The notes under the pieces are model-generated. The model was given only the letters and a program-made list of their open reading frames with translations. It was not told the DNA's origin and ran no database searches. Below are positions 7,687-16,748 of a stretch of 64,000 bases of DNA, one piece after another (the stretch's first letter is position 1; every line of letters begins with the position of its first letter). The DNA is taken from assembly GCA_051859505.1 (NCBI GenBank), contig JBHYFN010000002.1, positions 94,449 through 158,448 of the forward strand. The letters run 5' to 3'. Source of the DNA: JAFIEN01 sp051859505 (lineage in GTDB: Bacteria > Pseudomonadota > Alphaproteobacteria > Rhodobacterales > Rhodobacteraceae). Made by a program: the position numbers and the translations under genes.

Positions 7687-8871
7687 ATGCTCGAGCATCT
7701 GAAAGACCAGCCCGCCGACAAGATCCTCTCGCTCATGGCGGCATTTCGTGCCGATCCACGCAGCGACAAGGTGGATCTTGGTGTTGGCGTCTACAAGGAT
7801 CCCACGGGGCAGACCCCCGTCATGCGCGCGGTCAAGGCCGCCGAACGCCGGATCTGGGAAGAGCAAGGCACCAAGACCTACACGGGGCTGGCGGGCGATC
7901 CGGCCTTTGCCGAGGCGATGATCGAGCTGGTCCTGGGGGCCGGGTTCGCCCGGGAAAGGGTTGCGGCCGTGGCCACCCCCGGCGGAACCGGAGCGATCCG
8001 GCAGGCCCTCGAGCTGATCCGCATGGCGGCCCCCGGGGCGCGTATCTGGCTGTCGAACCCGACCTGGCCGAACCATCCTTCGATCATCCGGTATCTCGGC
8101 CTGCCGATGGCGGAATACCGGTATTTCGACCCGGCCAGCCGCGGCGTGGACTTTCCCGCGATGATGGAGGATCTGGGCCAGGTGTCGGCCGGGGATGTGG
8201 TGCTGTTGCACGGCTGTTGCCACAACCCGACCGGGGCAAATCTTTCGACCGTGCAATGGCAGGAAGTGGCGGCCCTGTTGCGGGCGCGGCAGGCGATCCC
8301 CTTCATCGACATCGCCTATCAGGGTTTCGGCGACGGGCTTGATGCCGATGCCGCGCCGACCCGGCTGATCGCGGCGGAGTTCGGGGAATGCCTTGTCGCG
8401 GCCTCCTGCTCCAAGAACTTCGGGATCTACCGCGAGAGGACCGGCCTTCTGATGGCCATCAGTGCGGATCCCGGCCGGCAGGCGACGGTGCAGGGAAACC
8501 TCGCCTATCTGAACCGCCAGAACTATTCCTTTCCGCCCGATCACGGCGCCCGGATCGTCACGACGATCCTGACCGACGCGGCCTTGCGGGCCGATTGGGA
8601 GGCTGAACTGGAAGAGGTCCGGCTCAACATGCTGAGCCTCAGACAGGCCTTGGCCGACGAGTTGCAGCGGCTGACGAATTCCGACCGCTTCGGCTTTCTC
8701 GCGCGGCACAGGGGCATGTTCAGCCGGATCGGCGCGACCCCGGAGCAGGTCGAGGCGATGCGGGCCGAGCATGGCATCTACATGGTGGGCGACAGCCGGA
8801 TGAACATCGCCGGTCTGAATGCCGGGACCGTGCCGGTTCTGGCACGTGCCATCGTTGCAGTGGGCGCCTGA
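7687..8871 (+). CDS. Aromatic/aspartate aminotransferase (class I, TyrB/AspC-like)
   Basis: A 394-aa PLP enzyme of the AspC/TyrB subfamily. DLGVGVYKDPTGQTPVM is the N-terminal substrate loop, HGCCHNPTGANLS carries the Asn that contacts PLP, and CSKNFGIYRERTG holds the Schiff-base lysine and following Arg. It ends with a conserved substrate-binding Arg segment (DSRMNIAGL). These enzymes exchange amino groups between aspartate or aromatic amino acids and 2-oxoglutarate; the pocket residues needed to decide between them cannot be judged by eye. RBS CGAGGACATGCG precedes ATG 7687. A palindromic repeat follows the stop and may form the transcript end. Confidence 0.9.
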   Translation: MLEHLKDQPADKILSLMAAFRADPRSDKVDLGVGVYKDPTGQTPVMRAVKAAERRIWEEQGTKTYTGLAGDPAFAEAMIELVLGAGFARERVAAVATPGGTGAIRQALELIRMAAPGARIWLSNPTWPNHPSIIRYLGLPMAEYRYFDPASRGVDFPAMMEDLGQVSAGDVVLLHGCCHNPTGANLSTVQWQEVAALLRARQAIPFIDIAYQGFGDGLDADAAPTRLIAAEFGECLVAASCSKNFGIYRERTGLLMAISADPGRQATVQGNLAYLNRQNYSFPPDHGARIVTTILTDAALRADWEAELEEVRLNMLSLRQALADELQRLTNSDRFGFLARHRGMFSRIGATPEQVEAMRAEHGIYMVGDSRMNIAGLNAGTVPVLARAIVAVGA

Positions 8872-8886
8872 CTATCGGGCCGGGCG

Positions 8887-8970
8887 AAGAAATTTCGACG
8901 AAATTTCTTGCGGGGGCTCTGCCCCCCGCGGCTTTGCCGCGTCCCCCGGGATATTTGAGAACAAAAGAAG
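8887..8970 (+). repeat. Intergenic repeat element, copy B (complete)
   Basis: The element starts with a perfect 11-bp palindrome AAGAAATTTCG / CGAAATTTCTT (8887-8909), then GGGGGCTCTGCCCCC (8912-8926), a GCGGCTTTGCCGC hairpin, and the tail CCCCCGGGATATTTG followed by AGAACAAAAGAAG. It starts 15 bp after the aminotransferase stop. This is the most complete copy in the window. It may function as a terminator or be a mobile palindromic unit. Confidence 0.8.
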
Positions 8971-9052
8971 CGCAAGAGCGGTGCCTGCTGCGTCGATGCC
9001 GCAGGATCCGGCGGCCGCGGGTGGCCGGAGGCTTCGGGAGGCGTGAGGCATC

Positions 9053-10261
9053 GTGACAGTGCGGACGATAGACAACGGGACGGCGCGGCGCATCTTTCTT
9101 GCGCATCATCTGCTGGCGGGGCGGCCGACGGCTGGCGCGGCCGGCGGGGATGCCTTTTCAAGGGTCGTTTCCGCCCTGGGTTTCGTGCAGGTCGACAGTG
9201 TCAACACCGTCGCGCGGGCGCATGATCTGATTCTCTGGTCGCGTCATCCGGGCTGGCGGCCGCAGGCGCTGGATCGTCTGACCGTCGGGCGGCGGGCGGT
9301 TTTCGAGCATTGGACGCATGATGCCTCGATCATCCCGGTCGGCTTCTTTCCGCATTGGCGGCTGCGTTTTGCCCGGGATGCCGCGAAGCTGGCCCCGGAA
9401 TGGCGGAAATGGCAGGGTGGCGCCTTCGAGGGGCATTTCGACAAGGTGCTGCGCCACATCTCGGACCATGGCGCATGCACCAGCGCCGATCTGACGGTGC
9501 GGGACGGGCGTGGCTCGACGGGGTGGTGGGACTGGCATCCGTCCAAGACGGCGCTGGAATATCTCTGGCGGGTTGGCGACTTGTCGGTGGTGCGGCGGGA
9601 CGGGTTCCGCAAGGTCTATGACCTGACGGAGCGCGTCATCCCGCAGGACCTGCGCGACAAGCGCCCGAGCCTGGAGGAGACGGTGGACTGGGCCTGCATG
9701 GGCGCGCTTGACCGGTTGGGGTTCGGCACGCCGAAGCAGCTTGCGGCGTTCTGGGATCTGCTCACGGCAGAGCAGGCGCGGGACTGGGCGCGGGCTGCGG
9801 TCGCCGCGGGGCGTGTCGTCGAGGTGCTGGTCGAGGGGGCGGATGGGACGACCCGCCCGATGCTGATGCGGCCCGAGGTTCTGGAGGGGCCGGCGCCGCC
9901 GGAACCCGGCGGGCGGGCGCGGGTTCTTTCGCCCTTCGATCCGGCGCTGCGGGACCGGGCGCGGGCCGAATGGCTGTTCGGCTTTCACTACCGGATCGAG
10001 ATCTATGTGCCCGAAGCCCTGCGGAAATACGGCTATTACGTCTTTCCGGTGCTGGAGGGGGACCGCCTGATCGGCAGGATCGACATGAAGGCGGATCGCG
10101 CCGCCTCGGTGCTGGCGGTCCGGGCCTTCTGGCCGGAGGCCGGGGTGGCATTGGGGCGGGGCAGGACCATGCGGATCGGGGCCGAGCTGGACCGGGTCGC
10201 GCGGTTGGCAGGATGCGCGGAGGTGGCGGGCTGGCCAGCCCCCGCGGGCGGCGGCGGCTGA
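9053..10261 (+). CDS. Winged-helix DNA glycosylase, YcaQ/AlkX family
   Basis: A 402-aa protein of the HTH_42/YcaQ family. Diagnostic segments are FVQVDSVNTVARAHDLILWSR (the Q-x-D motif that is catalytic in E. coli YcaQ), VFEHWTHDASIIPV, and the C-terminal DMKADRAASVLAVRAFW. E. coli YcaQ unhooks interstrand crosslinks caused by alkylating agents; activity here is inferred from retention of Q-x-D. GTG 9053 is preceded by GGGAGGCGTGAGG. It converges with dapA, with four bases between the stop codons. The interval 8971-9052 between the repeat and this start holds nothing recognised. Confidence 0.82.
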   Translation: MTVRTIDNGTARRIFLAHHLLAGRPTAGAAGGDAFSRVVSALGFVQVDSVNTVARAHDLILWSRHPGWRPQALDRLTVGRRAVFEHWTHDASIIPVGFFPHWRLRFARDAAKLAPEWRKWQGGAFEGHFDKVLRHISDHGACTSADLTVRDGRGSTGWWDWHPSKTALEYLWRVGDLSVVRRDGFRKVYDLTERVIPQDLRDKRPSLEETVDWACMGALDRLGFGTPKQLAAFWDLLTAEQARDWARAAVAAGRVVEVLVEGADGTTRPMLMRPEVLEGPAPPEPGGRARVLSPFDPALRDRARAEWLFGFHYRIEIYVPEALRKYGYYVFPVLEGDRLIGRIDMKADRAASVLAVRAFWPEAGVALGRGRTMRIGAELDRVARLAGCAEVAGWPAPAGGGG

Positions 10262-10265
10262 CGGT

Positions 10266-11141
10266 TCAGTTCAGCAGGCCCGCATGCACCATCGCCTTGC
10301 GGATCGCCTCTTTCGTGCCATCGGTCAGCCCCACCAGCGGCGAGCGGACCTCGTCCGAGGCAAGCCCCAGAAGCGACAGGCCGTATTTCGCGCCGCAGAC
10401 GCCCGGCTCCATGAAGATCGCCTCGTGCAGCGGCATCAGCCTGTCCTGGTAGGCCAGGGCCGTCTTGTAATCGCCCGCGAGGGTCGCCTCCTGAAACTCG
10501 GCGCAGAGTTTGGGGGCGACATTGGCTGTCACCGAAATGCAGCCCCTGCCGCCATGGGCGTTGAAGCCCAGCGCTGTGGCATCTTCGCCGGAAAGCTGGA
10601 CGAAACCGGTGCCGCAGGTGATCCGCGTCTTCGGCACGCGGCTCAGATCGGCGGTGGCATCCTTCACGCCGACGATCATCGGGTGGCGCGACAGCGTGCC
10701 CATCGTGGCGGGTGTCATGTCGATCACCGAGCGGCCGGGGATGTTGTAGATCACGATCGGCAGGCCGCAATCGGCGGCGGCGGTGAAATGGGCGATCAGC
10801 CCGGCCTGGGTTGGCTTGTTGTAATAGGGTGTCACGACAAGGGCGGCATCGGCACCGGCGGCCTTGGCGGCGGTGACAAGGCGGACCGTCTCGGTGGTGT
10901 TGTTCGATCCGGCCCCGGCAATGACGGGCACGCGGCCGGCGACCGTCTGCACCACCGTTTCGACCACGGCGTCATGTTCCTCGTGCGACAGGGTCGGGCT
11001 TTCCCCGGTGGTGCCGACCGGCACGATCCCGTGGCTGCCCTGCGCGATCTGCCATTCGACAAGGCTTTTCAGCGTGTCGAAATCCACCTCTCCATCAGCG
11101 AAGGGCGTGACGAGGGCGGGCATCGACCCTTGCAGCAACAT
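10266..11141 (-). CDS. dapA: 4-hydroxy-tetrahydrodipicolinate synthase
   Basis: A 291-aa TIM-barrel lyase. MPALVTPF opens the fold, GTTGESPTLSHEEH is the pyruvate-binding GTTGE motif, VVTPYYNKP supplies the catalytic Tyr, and VGVKDATADL carries the Schiff-base lysine. It condenses pyruvate with aspartate semialdehyde in lysine and diaminopimelate synthesis. The start at 11141 is preceded by GAAAGGACCACCACG; upstream open frame is ignored because it lacks homology. It is divergent from slt (173 bp between starts), which pairs cell-wall precursor synthesis with wall turnover. A candidate promoter is listed separately. Confidence 0.96.
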   Translation of the reverse strand: MLLQGSMPALVTPFADGEVDFDTLKSLVEWQIAQGSHGIVPVGTTGESPTLSHEEHDAVVETVVQTVAGRVPVIAGAGSNNTTETVRLVTAAKAAGADAALVVTPYYNKPTQAGLIAHFTAAADCGLPIVIYNIPGRSVIDMTPATMGTLSRHPMIVGVKDATADLSRVPKTRITCGTGFVQLSGEDATALGFNAHGGRGCISVTANVAPKLCAEFQEATLAGDYKTALAYQDRLMPLHEAIFMEPGVCGAKYGLSLLGLASDEVRSPLVGLTDGTKEAIRKAMVHAGLLN

Positions 11142-11218
11142 CGTGGTGGTCCTTTCATTGCGGGCGGTCGCTCTGCGCTGCAGGATCCCGGCCCGACCGT
11201 TCGAGTGGAGACGCCCGC

Positions 11219-11247
11219 TTCCTAGTCTTTCTGCAGGGGATTGCCAA
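11219..11247 (-). promoter_or_regulatory. Candidate sigma-70 promoter of dapA
   Basis: On the minus strand TTGGCA (11247-11242) and TAGGAA (11224-11219) are separated by exactly 17 bp. This would start transcription near 11212, leaving a leader of about 70 nt before dapA. It is a pattern match only; the -10 box is imperfect. Confidence 0.35.
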
Positions 11248-11313
11248 GTTTGTGAATTGCGCCGATGCCGGCAAAAGATAGGGTGCGCCATCGCCAGGAA
11301 GAGCAGAGCAGGC

Positions 11314-13386
11314 ATGTTGAAAGCAACCCTCGGGATGGCCACGCTGAGGATGGCCCTTGTCGGGCTGATCCCCCTGATGCCGCAAAAGATCGCGGCAGAG
11401 CAGGCGGGCTTTGCGCCTGTTGCCGCCGCCATGGCCGAGCAGGACTGGGACATGGCCTATGCCCTGGCCGATGCCGCCGGCCCTGTCGGGCGCGACCTCG
11501 TGACATGGACCCGGCTTCGGGCCGGATCGGGCAGCTTTGCCGAATACGAAGCCTTTCTGGAGGTCAACGGTCATTGGCCCGGTCTTGCCGGGCTGCGCGC
11601 GCGGGCCGAGGAAGCGATTCCCGAAGGTCTGGATCCTGACCGGGTGCTTGCCTTCTTCGAAACCTCCGATCCGCAGACCGGGCAGGGCGTGGTCCGCCTT
11701 GCCGAGGCGCATATCGCGCTGGGAAAAGACGCCGAGGCCCGGTCCGCCCTGGCGGATGCCTGGGTCGGGCTGGGTCTGAACGACGAGGGGTTCGCCGCCC
11801 TGATCGAGGCCTTTGGCGATGTCCTGTCAGAGCATCATGCGGCGCGGGCCGATGCGATGCTTTGGCGGTGGCGCACGTCGGATGCGGCGCGGCTTCTGCC
11901 GCTGCTTGATCCCGATCAGCGCGCGCTGGTCGAGGCGCGGATCGCCTTCATCTCGAACACGCCGGACCGGATCGTCAAGCTGGACGCCGTGCCGGCAGGG
12001 CTGAAGGATCACCCGGGGCTTGCCTATGACAGGTTCAACCGTCTGGCCAACGGGGGCGATTATACCGATGCGATCGCCCTTCTGAGCGAACGCTCCACCA
12101 GTGCCGAGGCCCTGGGCGAGCCCTTTCGCTGGGCCAGTTGGCGGGCGATGCTGGCGCGCTGGACGATGCGCGAGGGGCGACCCGATCAGGCCTATCAGCT
12201 GGCCAGCAGACATTTCCTGACCGAGGGCGAGATGTTCGCCGATCTGGAATGGCTGGCGGGATATGTGGCGCTGACCTATCTGGACCGGCCCGAGACCGCG
12301 CTTGCGCATTTCGCGGCCGTTGAGGCGGCGGCCTCGGGCGGGATCACGCTCGCTCGCGCGGGATATTGGCAGGGCCGCGCGCTCGAGGCTCTGGGGCGCT
12401 GGGCGGATGCCTCGCAGGCCTATGGCCGGGCCGCGCAGCACCAGACCGCCTTCTACGGGCTCCTGGCGGCCGAGCGGCTGGAGCAGGAGCTGGACCCGGC
12501 GCTGACCGGCCTCGAGCCGTTCGACTGGCGGGGGGCTTCCTTCCTGACCGGGGATCTTGCGCAGGCGATGTTGCTGCTGCTGGCCGCCAATGAACGCGGC
12601 ACTGCCGTGCTGTTCGTGGCCGAGCTTGCCCGCACGCTCGACCGCGAGGGGGTGGGGCAGCTGGGCGCGCTGCTGGCCGCGATGGACGAGCCGTTCCTGA
12701 CCGTGCTGGTCGGCAAGGCGGCGGCGGATCGCGGCATCCTGCTGCCGGCCGTCTATTTCCCGATGCACCCCCTGGCCGAGATGGAATTGCCGGTCGAGCC
12801 GGCCCTTGCCCTGTCGATCGCGCGGCGGGAAAGCGAGTTCAACCATGTGGTCGCAAGCCCCGTGGGGGCTCTGGGCCTCATGCAGGTGATGCCGGCCACC
12901 GCCGAAGAAGTGGCAGGCCGGCTGGGGCTGCCCTATTCGCGCGCGCGGCTGACCTCGGACTGGCGCTATAATGCGACGCTGGGGGCGCAATACCTTGCCG
13001 AACTGGAAGAGATGTTCGGCAAGTCTCCGGTGCTGGTGGCGGCGGGCTATAACGCCGGGCCCAGTCGGCCGCGCACATGGATGGGCCAGCGCGGCGATCC
13101 CCGGCGCGACGGCATGGATGTGGTGGACTGGATCGAGCACATCCCCTTTACCGAAACGCGCAACTACGTGATGCGCGTGACGGAATCGATCCCCGCCTAC
13201 CGCGCGCGGATCTCGGGCGAGACCGGCCCCATAGCGTTTCGCGAGCTGTTGATCGGGGCGCCGCCCGTGATCCGGCCCGTCGCGCGGCAGGATAGCCCGT
13301 CTGCGCCCGCCGTGGCCGAGGACCAGACCGCCGCACCGGCCATGTCTGGTGCACCGCTGCGCCCGCAGGCGCGCCCCGGAGGGTGA
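11314..13386 (+). CDS. slt: Soluble lytic murein transglycosylase
   Basis: A 690-aa exported protein with an N-terminal hydrophobic signal (MLKATLGMATLRMALVGLIP...AAEQ). A long Ala-rich alpha-helical superhelix of about 480 residues resembling the U-domain of Slt70 follows. Then comes a C-terminal SLT domain: SIARRESEFNHVVASPVGA with the catalytic Glu, GLMQVMPATAEEV, and AGYNAGPSRPRTW. It cleaves the MurNAc-GlcNAc bond producing 1,6-anhydro ends. The tail after the SLT domain is Pro/Ala rich. The start at 11314 was chosen because it gives a signal peptide and GAGCAGAGCAGG lies upstream; the larger frame upstream is antisense to dapA. Confidence 0.92.
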   Translation: MLKATLGMATLRMALVGLIPLMPQKIAAEQAGFAPVAAAMAEQDWDMAYALADAAGPVGRDLVTWTRLRAGSGSFAEYEAFLEVNGHWPGLAGLRARAEEAIPEGLDPDRVLAFFETSDPQTGQGVVRLAEAHIALGKDAEARSALADAWVGLGLNDEGFAALIEAFGDVLSEHHAARADAMLWRWRTSDAARLLPLLDPDQRALVEARIAFISNTPDRIVKLDAVPAGLKDHPGLAYDRFNRLANGGDYTDAIALLSERSTSAEALGEPFRWASWRAMLARWTMREGRPDQAYQLASRHFLTEGEMFADLEWLAGYVALTYLDRPETALAHFAAVEAAASGGITLARAGYWQGRALEALGRWADASQAYGRAAQHQTAFYGLLAAERLEQELDPALTGLEPFDWRGASFLTGDLAQAMLLLLAANERGTAVLFVAELARTLDREGVGQLGALLAAMDEPFLTVLVGKAAADRGILLPAVYFPMHPLAEMELPVEPALALSIARRESEFNHVVASPVGALGLMQVMPATAEEVAGRLGLPYSRARLTSDWRYNATLGAQYLAELEEMFGKSPVLVAAGYNAGPSRPRTWMGQRGDPRRDGMDVVDWIEHIPFTETRNYVMRVTESIPAYRARISGETGPIAFRELLIGAPPVIRPVARQDSPSAPAVAEDQTAAPAMSGAPLRPQARPGG

Positions 13387-13398
13387 GGCGGCCGGGGC

Positions 13399-14274
13399 CT
13401 AGGCCGTGTCCTGCTTCACCCTGTGTTCCCGCCACAGGGTGAACAGCCCCGCCGCAACGATGATTGACCCGCCCAACAGAACATTCGGGGTCAGCGCCTC
13501 GCCGAAGGCAAAGATGCCCATCGCCATGGCAAAGACCATCTGGAAATAGGCAAACGGCTGGACCGCGCTTGCCTCGGCCACTTCATAGGCCCGGATCAGC
13601 AGCCAATGCCCCGTCGCCCCCGTGATGCAGAGCATCGCCATGAGCGCCCAGTCCGGCGCGGTCATCGGCTCCCAGAACCAGAGGCCGGCCAAAGTGGTGA
13701 CGACGGCGCCCATCGTGCCGGTCCAGAAGAAGCTGGTCGCGGTGGAATCCTTGCGCGAGGCATAGCGCGTCAGAAGGCCGTAAACCGCAAACATCAGCGC
13801 CGCGATCACGGCCACGAAGGATTCGACGCGAAAGACCGTGATGCCCGGTTGCAGGATGACCAGCATTCCGACGAAGCCCGCGCCGATGGCCAGCCAGCGC
13901 CGCCAGCCGACCTTTTCGCCCAGGATCGGGCCGGACAGCGCCGCGACAAGCAGCGGGTAGCTGGCGAAGATCGCATGGGTCTTGACCAGCCCCAGCAGGG
14001 TGAAGGCCAGGACCATGACGCAGATCTCGGTCGCCAGAAGCACCCCGCGCGTGATCTGCAGCAGGGGTTGCGTCGTGCGCGCTGCGGCCCGGATCGACCC
14101 GGATTGCCGCCGCGCGATCGCGATGACGAAGGCGGCAAAGAACCAGTAGCGGATCATCACCACCATCAGGACATTGTATTCCCCCGCCAGATGCCGCGAC
14201 AGCCCGTCCTGAAAGGCAAAGACCAGCGAGACGGTGATCATCAGCAGGATGCCGAGCCTTGTATCGTTGCGCAT
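13399..14274 (-). CDS. DMT-superfamily transporter (EamA family)
   Basis: A 291-aa integral membrane protein with about ten hydrophobic helices in two EamA repeats (for example GILLMITVSLVFAFQDGLSR first, LMAMLCITGATGHWLLI in the second half, and LLGGSIIVAAGLFTLWR last). Family members export or import small metabolites such as amino acids or nucleosides; substrate cannot be assigned. It is convergent with slt (12 bp between stops). mnmD, on the same strand, ends 40 bp upstream of its start, so co-transcription is possible. Confidence 0.88.
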   Translation of the reverse strand: MRNDTRLGILLMITVSLVFAFQDGLSRHLAGEYNVLMVVMIRYWFFAAFVIAIARRQSGSIRAAARTTQPLLQITRGVLLATEICVMVLAFTLLGLVKTHAIFASYPLLVAALSGPILGEKVGWRRWLAIGAGFVGMLVILQPGITVFRVESFVAVIAALMFAVYGLLTRYASRKDSTATSFFWTGTMGAVVTTLAGLWFWEPMTAPDWALMAMLCITGATGHWLLIRAYEVAEASAVQPFAYFQMVFAMAMGIFAFGEALTPNVLLGGSIIVAAGLFTLWREHRVKQDTA

Positions 14275-14314
14275 CCTGGGGCCTTCGGGGAACGGCGTTT
14301 GAGGAATGGGACTG

Positions 14315-14995
14315 TCAGGCGGGTTTGCGGGCGACGGTCATGTGCCGCTTGCGGCCATAGCCGGGCCGCCGTTCGACCTCAAGCCCGGCCGCAGCCAGCG
14401 CACGCCGCACATGGCCGGCCGCGGTATAGGTGGCAAGCGTGCCGCCGGGGGTCAGCCGGTCGGCCACGAGGGTCAGGAGCGCCGGTTCCCAGAGCTCGGG
14501 GTTTCGCGCGGGGGAGAAACCGTCAAGGAACCATGCCTCGACCCCCGCCTGCCACAGCGGCAAGGTCTGGCGCGCGTCACCGATGATCAGGTCCAGCCTT
14601 GCCCCCTCGACCTGCCCGTCAAGCGCCGCGAACAGAAGCGCCGGGTCAAGCACCGGAAAGGCCGCGAGGGCGCGGGCCATGTCCTCCCGGGGCAGGGGGA
14701 AGGCTTCGAAGCTGGTCAGACGCAGGGGGCAGGGCCGCCCGGCCTCGCTCCAGGCCGTCAGGGTTGCCAGCGCGTTCAGCCCGGTGCCGAAGCCCAGTTC
14801 CGCGATCCGGAACGGGTCGGTCCGGCGCAGGAACCGGTCGGGCAGATCATTGCCCTGCAGGAACACGTACCGGGTTTCCGCAAGGCCATCCTCGATCGAG
14901 AAATAGGGGTCGCTGAAGCGGTTTGAAACCGGGGTCCGCCCCTCGCGCCAGTCGATCTCGGGGTCTGCAGCCCGGCCCTGGATCTGGTTCTGCAT
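14315..14995 (-). CDS. mnmD: tRNA (5-methylaminomethyl-2-thiouridine34) methyltransferase MnmD
   Basis: About 226 aa. SDPYFSIEDGLAETRYVFLQGN is the MnmD opening, FRIAELGFGTGLNAL the SAM-binding motif, LDLIIGDARQTLP and AWFLDGFSPARNPELW the catalytic/structural region, and GTLATYTAAGHVRRALAAAG the C-terminal motif. It corresponds to the N-terminal half of E. coli MnmC, which methylates nm5(s2)U34 in certain tRNAs. Three ATGs lie close together. I use 14995 because AAGGCGG then sits 6 bp upstream; 15001 and 15049 are alternatives. The FAD-oxidase half of MnmC is the divergent neighbour at 15043. Confidence 0.88.
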   Translation of the reverse strand: MQNQIQGRAADPEIDWREGRTPVSNRFSDPYFSIEDGLAETRYVFLQGNDLPDRFLRRTDPFRIAELGFGTGLNALATLTAWSEAGRPCPLRLTSFEAFPLPREDMARALAAFPVLDPALLFAALDGQVEGARLDLIIGDARQTLPLWQAGVEAWFLDGFSPARNPELWEPALLTLVADRLTPGGTLATYTAAGHVRRALAAAGLEVERRPGYGRKRHMTVARKPA

Positions 14996-15042
14996 CGCCA
15001 TCCGCCTTAAGTGCGGGGCCAGAGTGAAGCGAGGGCCGGGCG

Positions 15043-16107
15043 ATGGCAACGGGGGATCTGATGCGAGAGGCGAAGGCGGATGTAACCGTGCGCGGGGCGG
15101 GGATCTTCGGGCTGGCCATCGGCTGGGCCTGTGCCCGGCGGGGGGCGCGGGTCCGGGTGATCGACCCGGCAGGCCCCGGTGCGGGTGCCAGCGGCGGGGT
15201 GGTGGGGGCGCTCGCCCCCCATGCGCCGGGGCAATGGGATCCGCTCAAGGCGTTCCAGTTCGAGGCGCTGATCCACGCCGCCCCCTTCTGGGCCGAGGTC
15301 GCTGCCGCCTCGGGCCGGGATCCCGGCTATGGCCGGACGGGCCGGCTGCAACCGCTGCAGGACGCGGCGGCGGTTGAGCGTGCGCGCCTGCGGGCGGCAG
15401 AGGCGGCGACGCTCTGGCAGGGGCAAGCGCTGTGGGAGGTGGTCGAGGCCGCTCCGCTTGCGCCATGGCTCGCCCCGACGGACACCGGCCTTTGCATCCG
15501 CGACACGCTCAGCGCCCGGATCAATCCGCGTGCCGCGGTGGCGGCGCTTGTGGCGGCGATCCGGGCCCGGGGGGGCGAGGTGGTGGAAACGGGGCCCGAG
15601 GACGGCGCGGTGATCTGGGCGACGGGGCATGCGGGCCTTGCCGAGGGCACCCCGCCGCTGGGGTCGGGGGTCAAGGGGCAGGCCGCGGTTCTGGCGCATG
15701 ACGCAAGGCACTTGCCGCAGCTTTATGCCGCGGGTCTCCATATCGTGCCCCATGCCGACGGGACGGTCGCGGTTGGCTCGACCTCCGAGCCGCACTGGGA
15801 CGAGGCCGGCACCACCGACGCCGCCCTCGATGCCGTCATCGCGCGGGCCGTCGCGGCCTGTCCGGCCCTGTCCGCTGCGCCTGTGATCGAGCGCTGGGCC
15901 GGGGTGCGGCCAAGGGCTGCGGCGCGGTTGCCGATCCTCGGGCCGCATCCGCTGCGGCCCGGTGCCCATATCGCCAATGGCGGGTTCAAGATCGGCTTCG
16001 GCCTTGCCCCTCTGGTTGGCGAGGTGATGGCCGATCTGGTGCTGGAGGGCCGTGACCGGATTCCGGCGGCGTTCAGGCCCCGGCCGCCCGGCGCAGATCC
16101 TGCATGA
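15043..16107 (+). CDS. FAD-dependent oxidoreductase, MnmC oxidase-domain type (MnmC2-like)
   Basis: A 354-aa DadA-family flavoprotein. VTVRGAGIFGLAIGWACARRG is the FAD-binding Rossmann motif, GAGASGGVVGALAPHAP a GG-doublet region, and HIANGGFKIGFGLAPLVGEV the C-terminal FAD closure. By position beside mnmD and by length it is a good candidate for the free-standing equivalent of the MnmC C-terminal domain, which converts cmnm5(s2)U34 to nm5(s2)U34. A generic glycine/D-amino-acid oxidase is the alternative. Only about 47 bp separate its start from the chosen mnmD start, so their promoters overlap the opposite gene's leader. Its last 35 bp overlap the convergent FMN reductase. Confidence 0.75.
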   Translation: MATGDLMREAKADVTVRGAGIFGLAIGWACARRGARVRVIDPAGPGAGASGGVVGALAPHAPGQWDPLKAFQFEALIHAAPFWAEVAAASGRDPGYGRTGRLQPLQDAAAVERARLRAAEAATLWQGQALWEVVEAAPLAPWLAPTDTGLCIRDTLSARINPRAAVAALVAAIRARGGEVVETGPEDGAVIWATGHAGLAEGTPPLGSGVKGQAAVLAHDARHLPQLYAAGLHIVPHADGTVAVGSTSEPHWDEAGTTDAALDAVIARAVAACPALSAAPVIERWAGVRPRAAARLPILGPHPLRPGAHIANGGFKIGFGLAPLVGEVMADLVLEGRDRIPAAFRPRPPGADPA

Positions 16108-16609
16108 GTTCGGTCAGCATCCTGACATAGCTTTCCGTGATCAGCCGGCCCTCTGCATCGAAATGCTGATCGGCATTGCCGACCAGAACCTCGGGCCCCG
16201 GAAGGACCACGGCTCGAAACGGGTTCAGGAACAGGCGCAGCGCGAATTGCGCCCGCTCACCCCCGGCGCGCCCCCCGGTGGCCGAGATGATGGCCACGGG
16301 TTTGCCCCGCCACGGCCCGCCCTTCGTCCGGCTGACCCAGTCCAGCGCATTCTTCAGAACACCCGACGGGCCCTTGTTGTATTCGGGCGTCGCGATCACC
16401 ACGGCATCGGCCGCCGCAATCTGATCGGCCAGACGTTGCACCGCCGGGGGAATGCCCTCGGCGTCTTCGAGATCGCCGTCATAGAGCGGCAGCCGCAGAT
16501 CGGCTTCGGTGAAGTCCGACGGCGCGAAAAGCCGCCCCGCCTCGCGCAGCAGCTTGCGATTGTAGGAGCCGGACCGGAGCGAACCGGATATCCCCAGAAG
16601 ACGTGTCAT
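16073..16609 (-). CDS. NADPH-dependent FMN reductase / NAD(P)H:quinone reductase
   Basis: A 178-aa flavodoxin-fold enzyme. LGISGSLRSGSYNRKLLREA is the phosphate-binding loop for FMN, and ATPEYNKGPSGVLKNALDWVSR is the family signature. Such enzymes reduce quinones, azo dyes, chromate or free FMN with NAD(P)H. The ATG at 16609 follows AAAGAGGCAGGC; upstream frame is not homologous. The gene ends inside the last 35 bases of the convergent MnmC2-like gene. Confidence 0.9.
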   Translation of the reverse strand: MTRLLGISGSLRSGSYNRKLLREAGRLFAPSDFTEADLRLPLYDGDLEDAEGIPPAVQRLADQIAAADAVVIATPEYNKGPSGVLKNALDWVSRTKGGPWRGKPVAIISATGGRAGGERAQFALRLFLNPFRAVVLPGPEVLVGNADQHFDAEGRLITESYVRMLTELMQDLRRAAGA

Positions 16610-16748
16610 GCCTGCCTCTTTCCTCGTTACCGTGCGGAGGTAAGTCTTGTCGGCCACGGGGCAAGTTGCCTTGTCCTCGCTGCCCGGCTGCCCCATTGTG
16701 CCGCCGAACCTGCCGGTCAGCCCGGCGGGGCAGCTGACGGAGGCGGTG

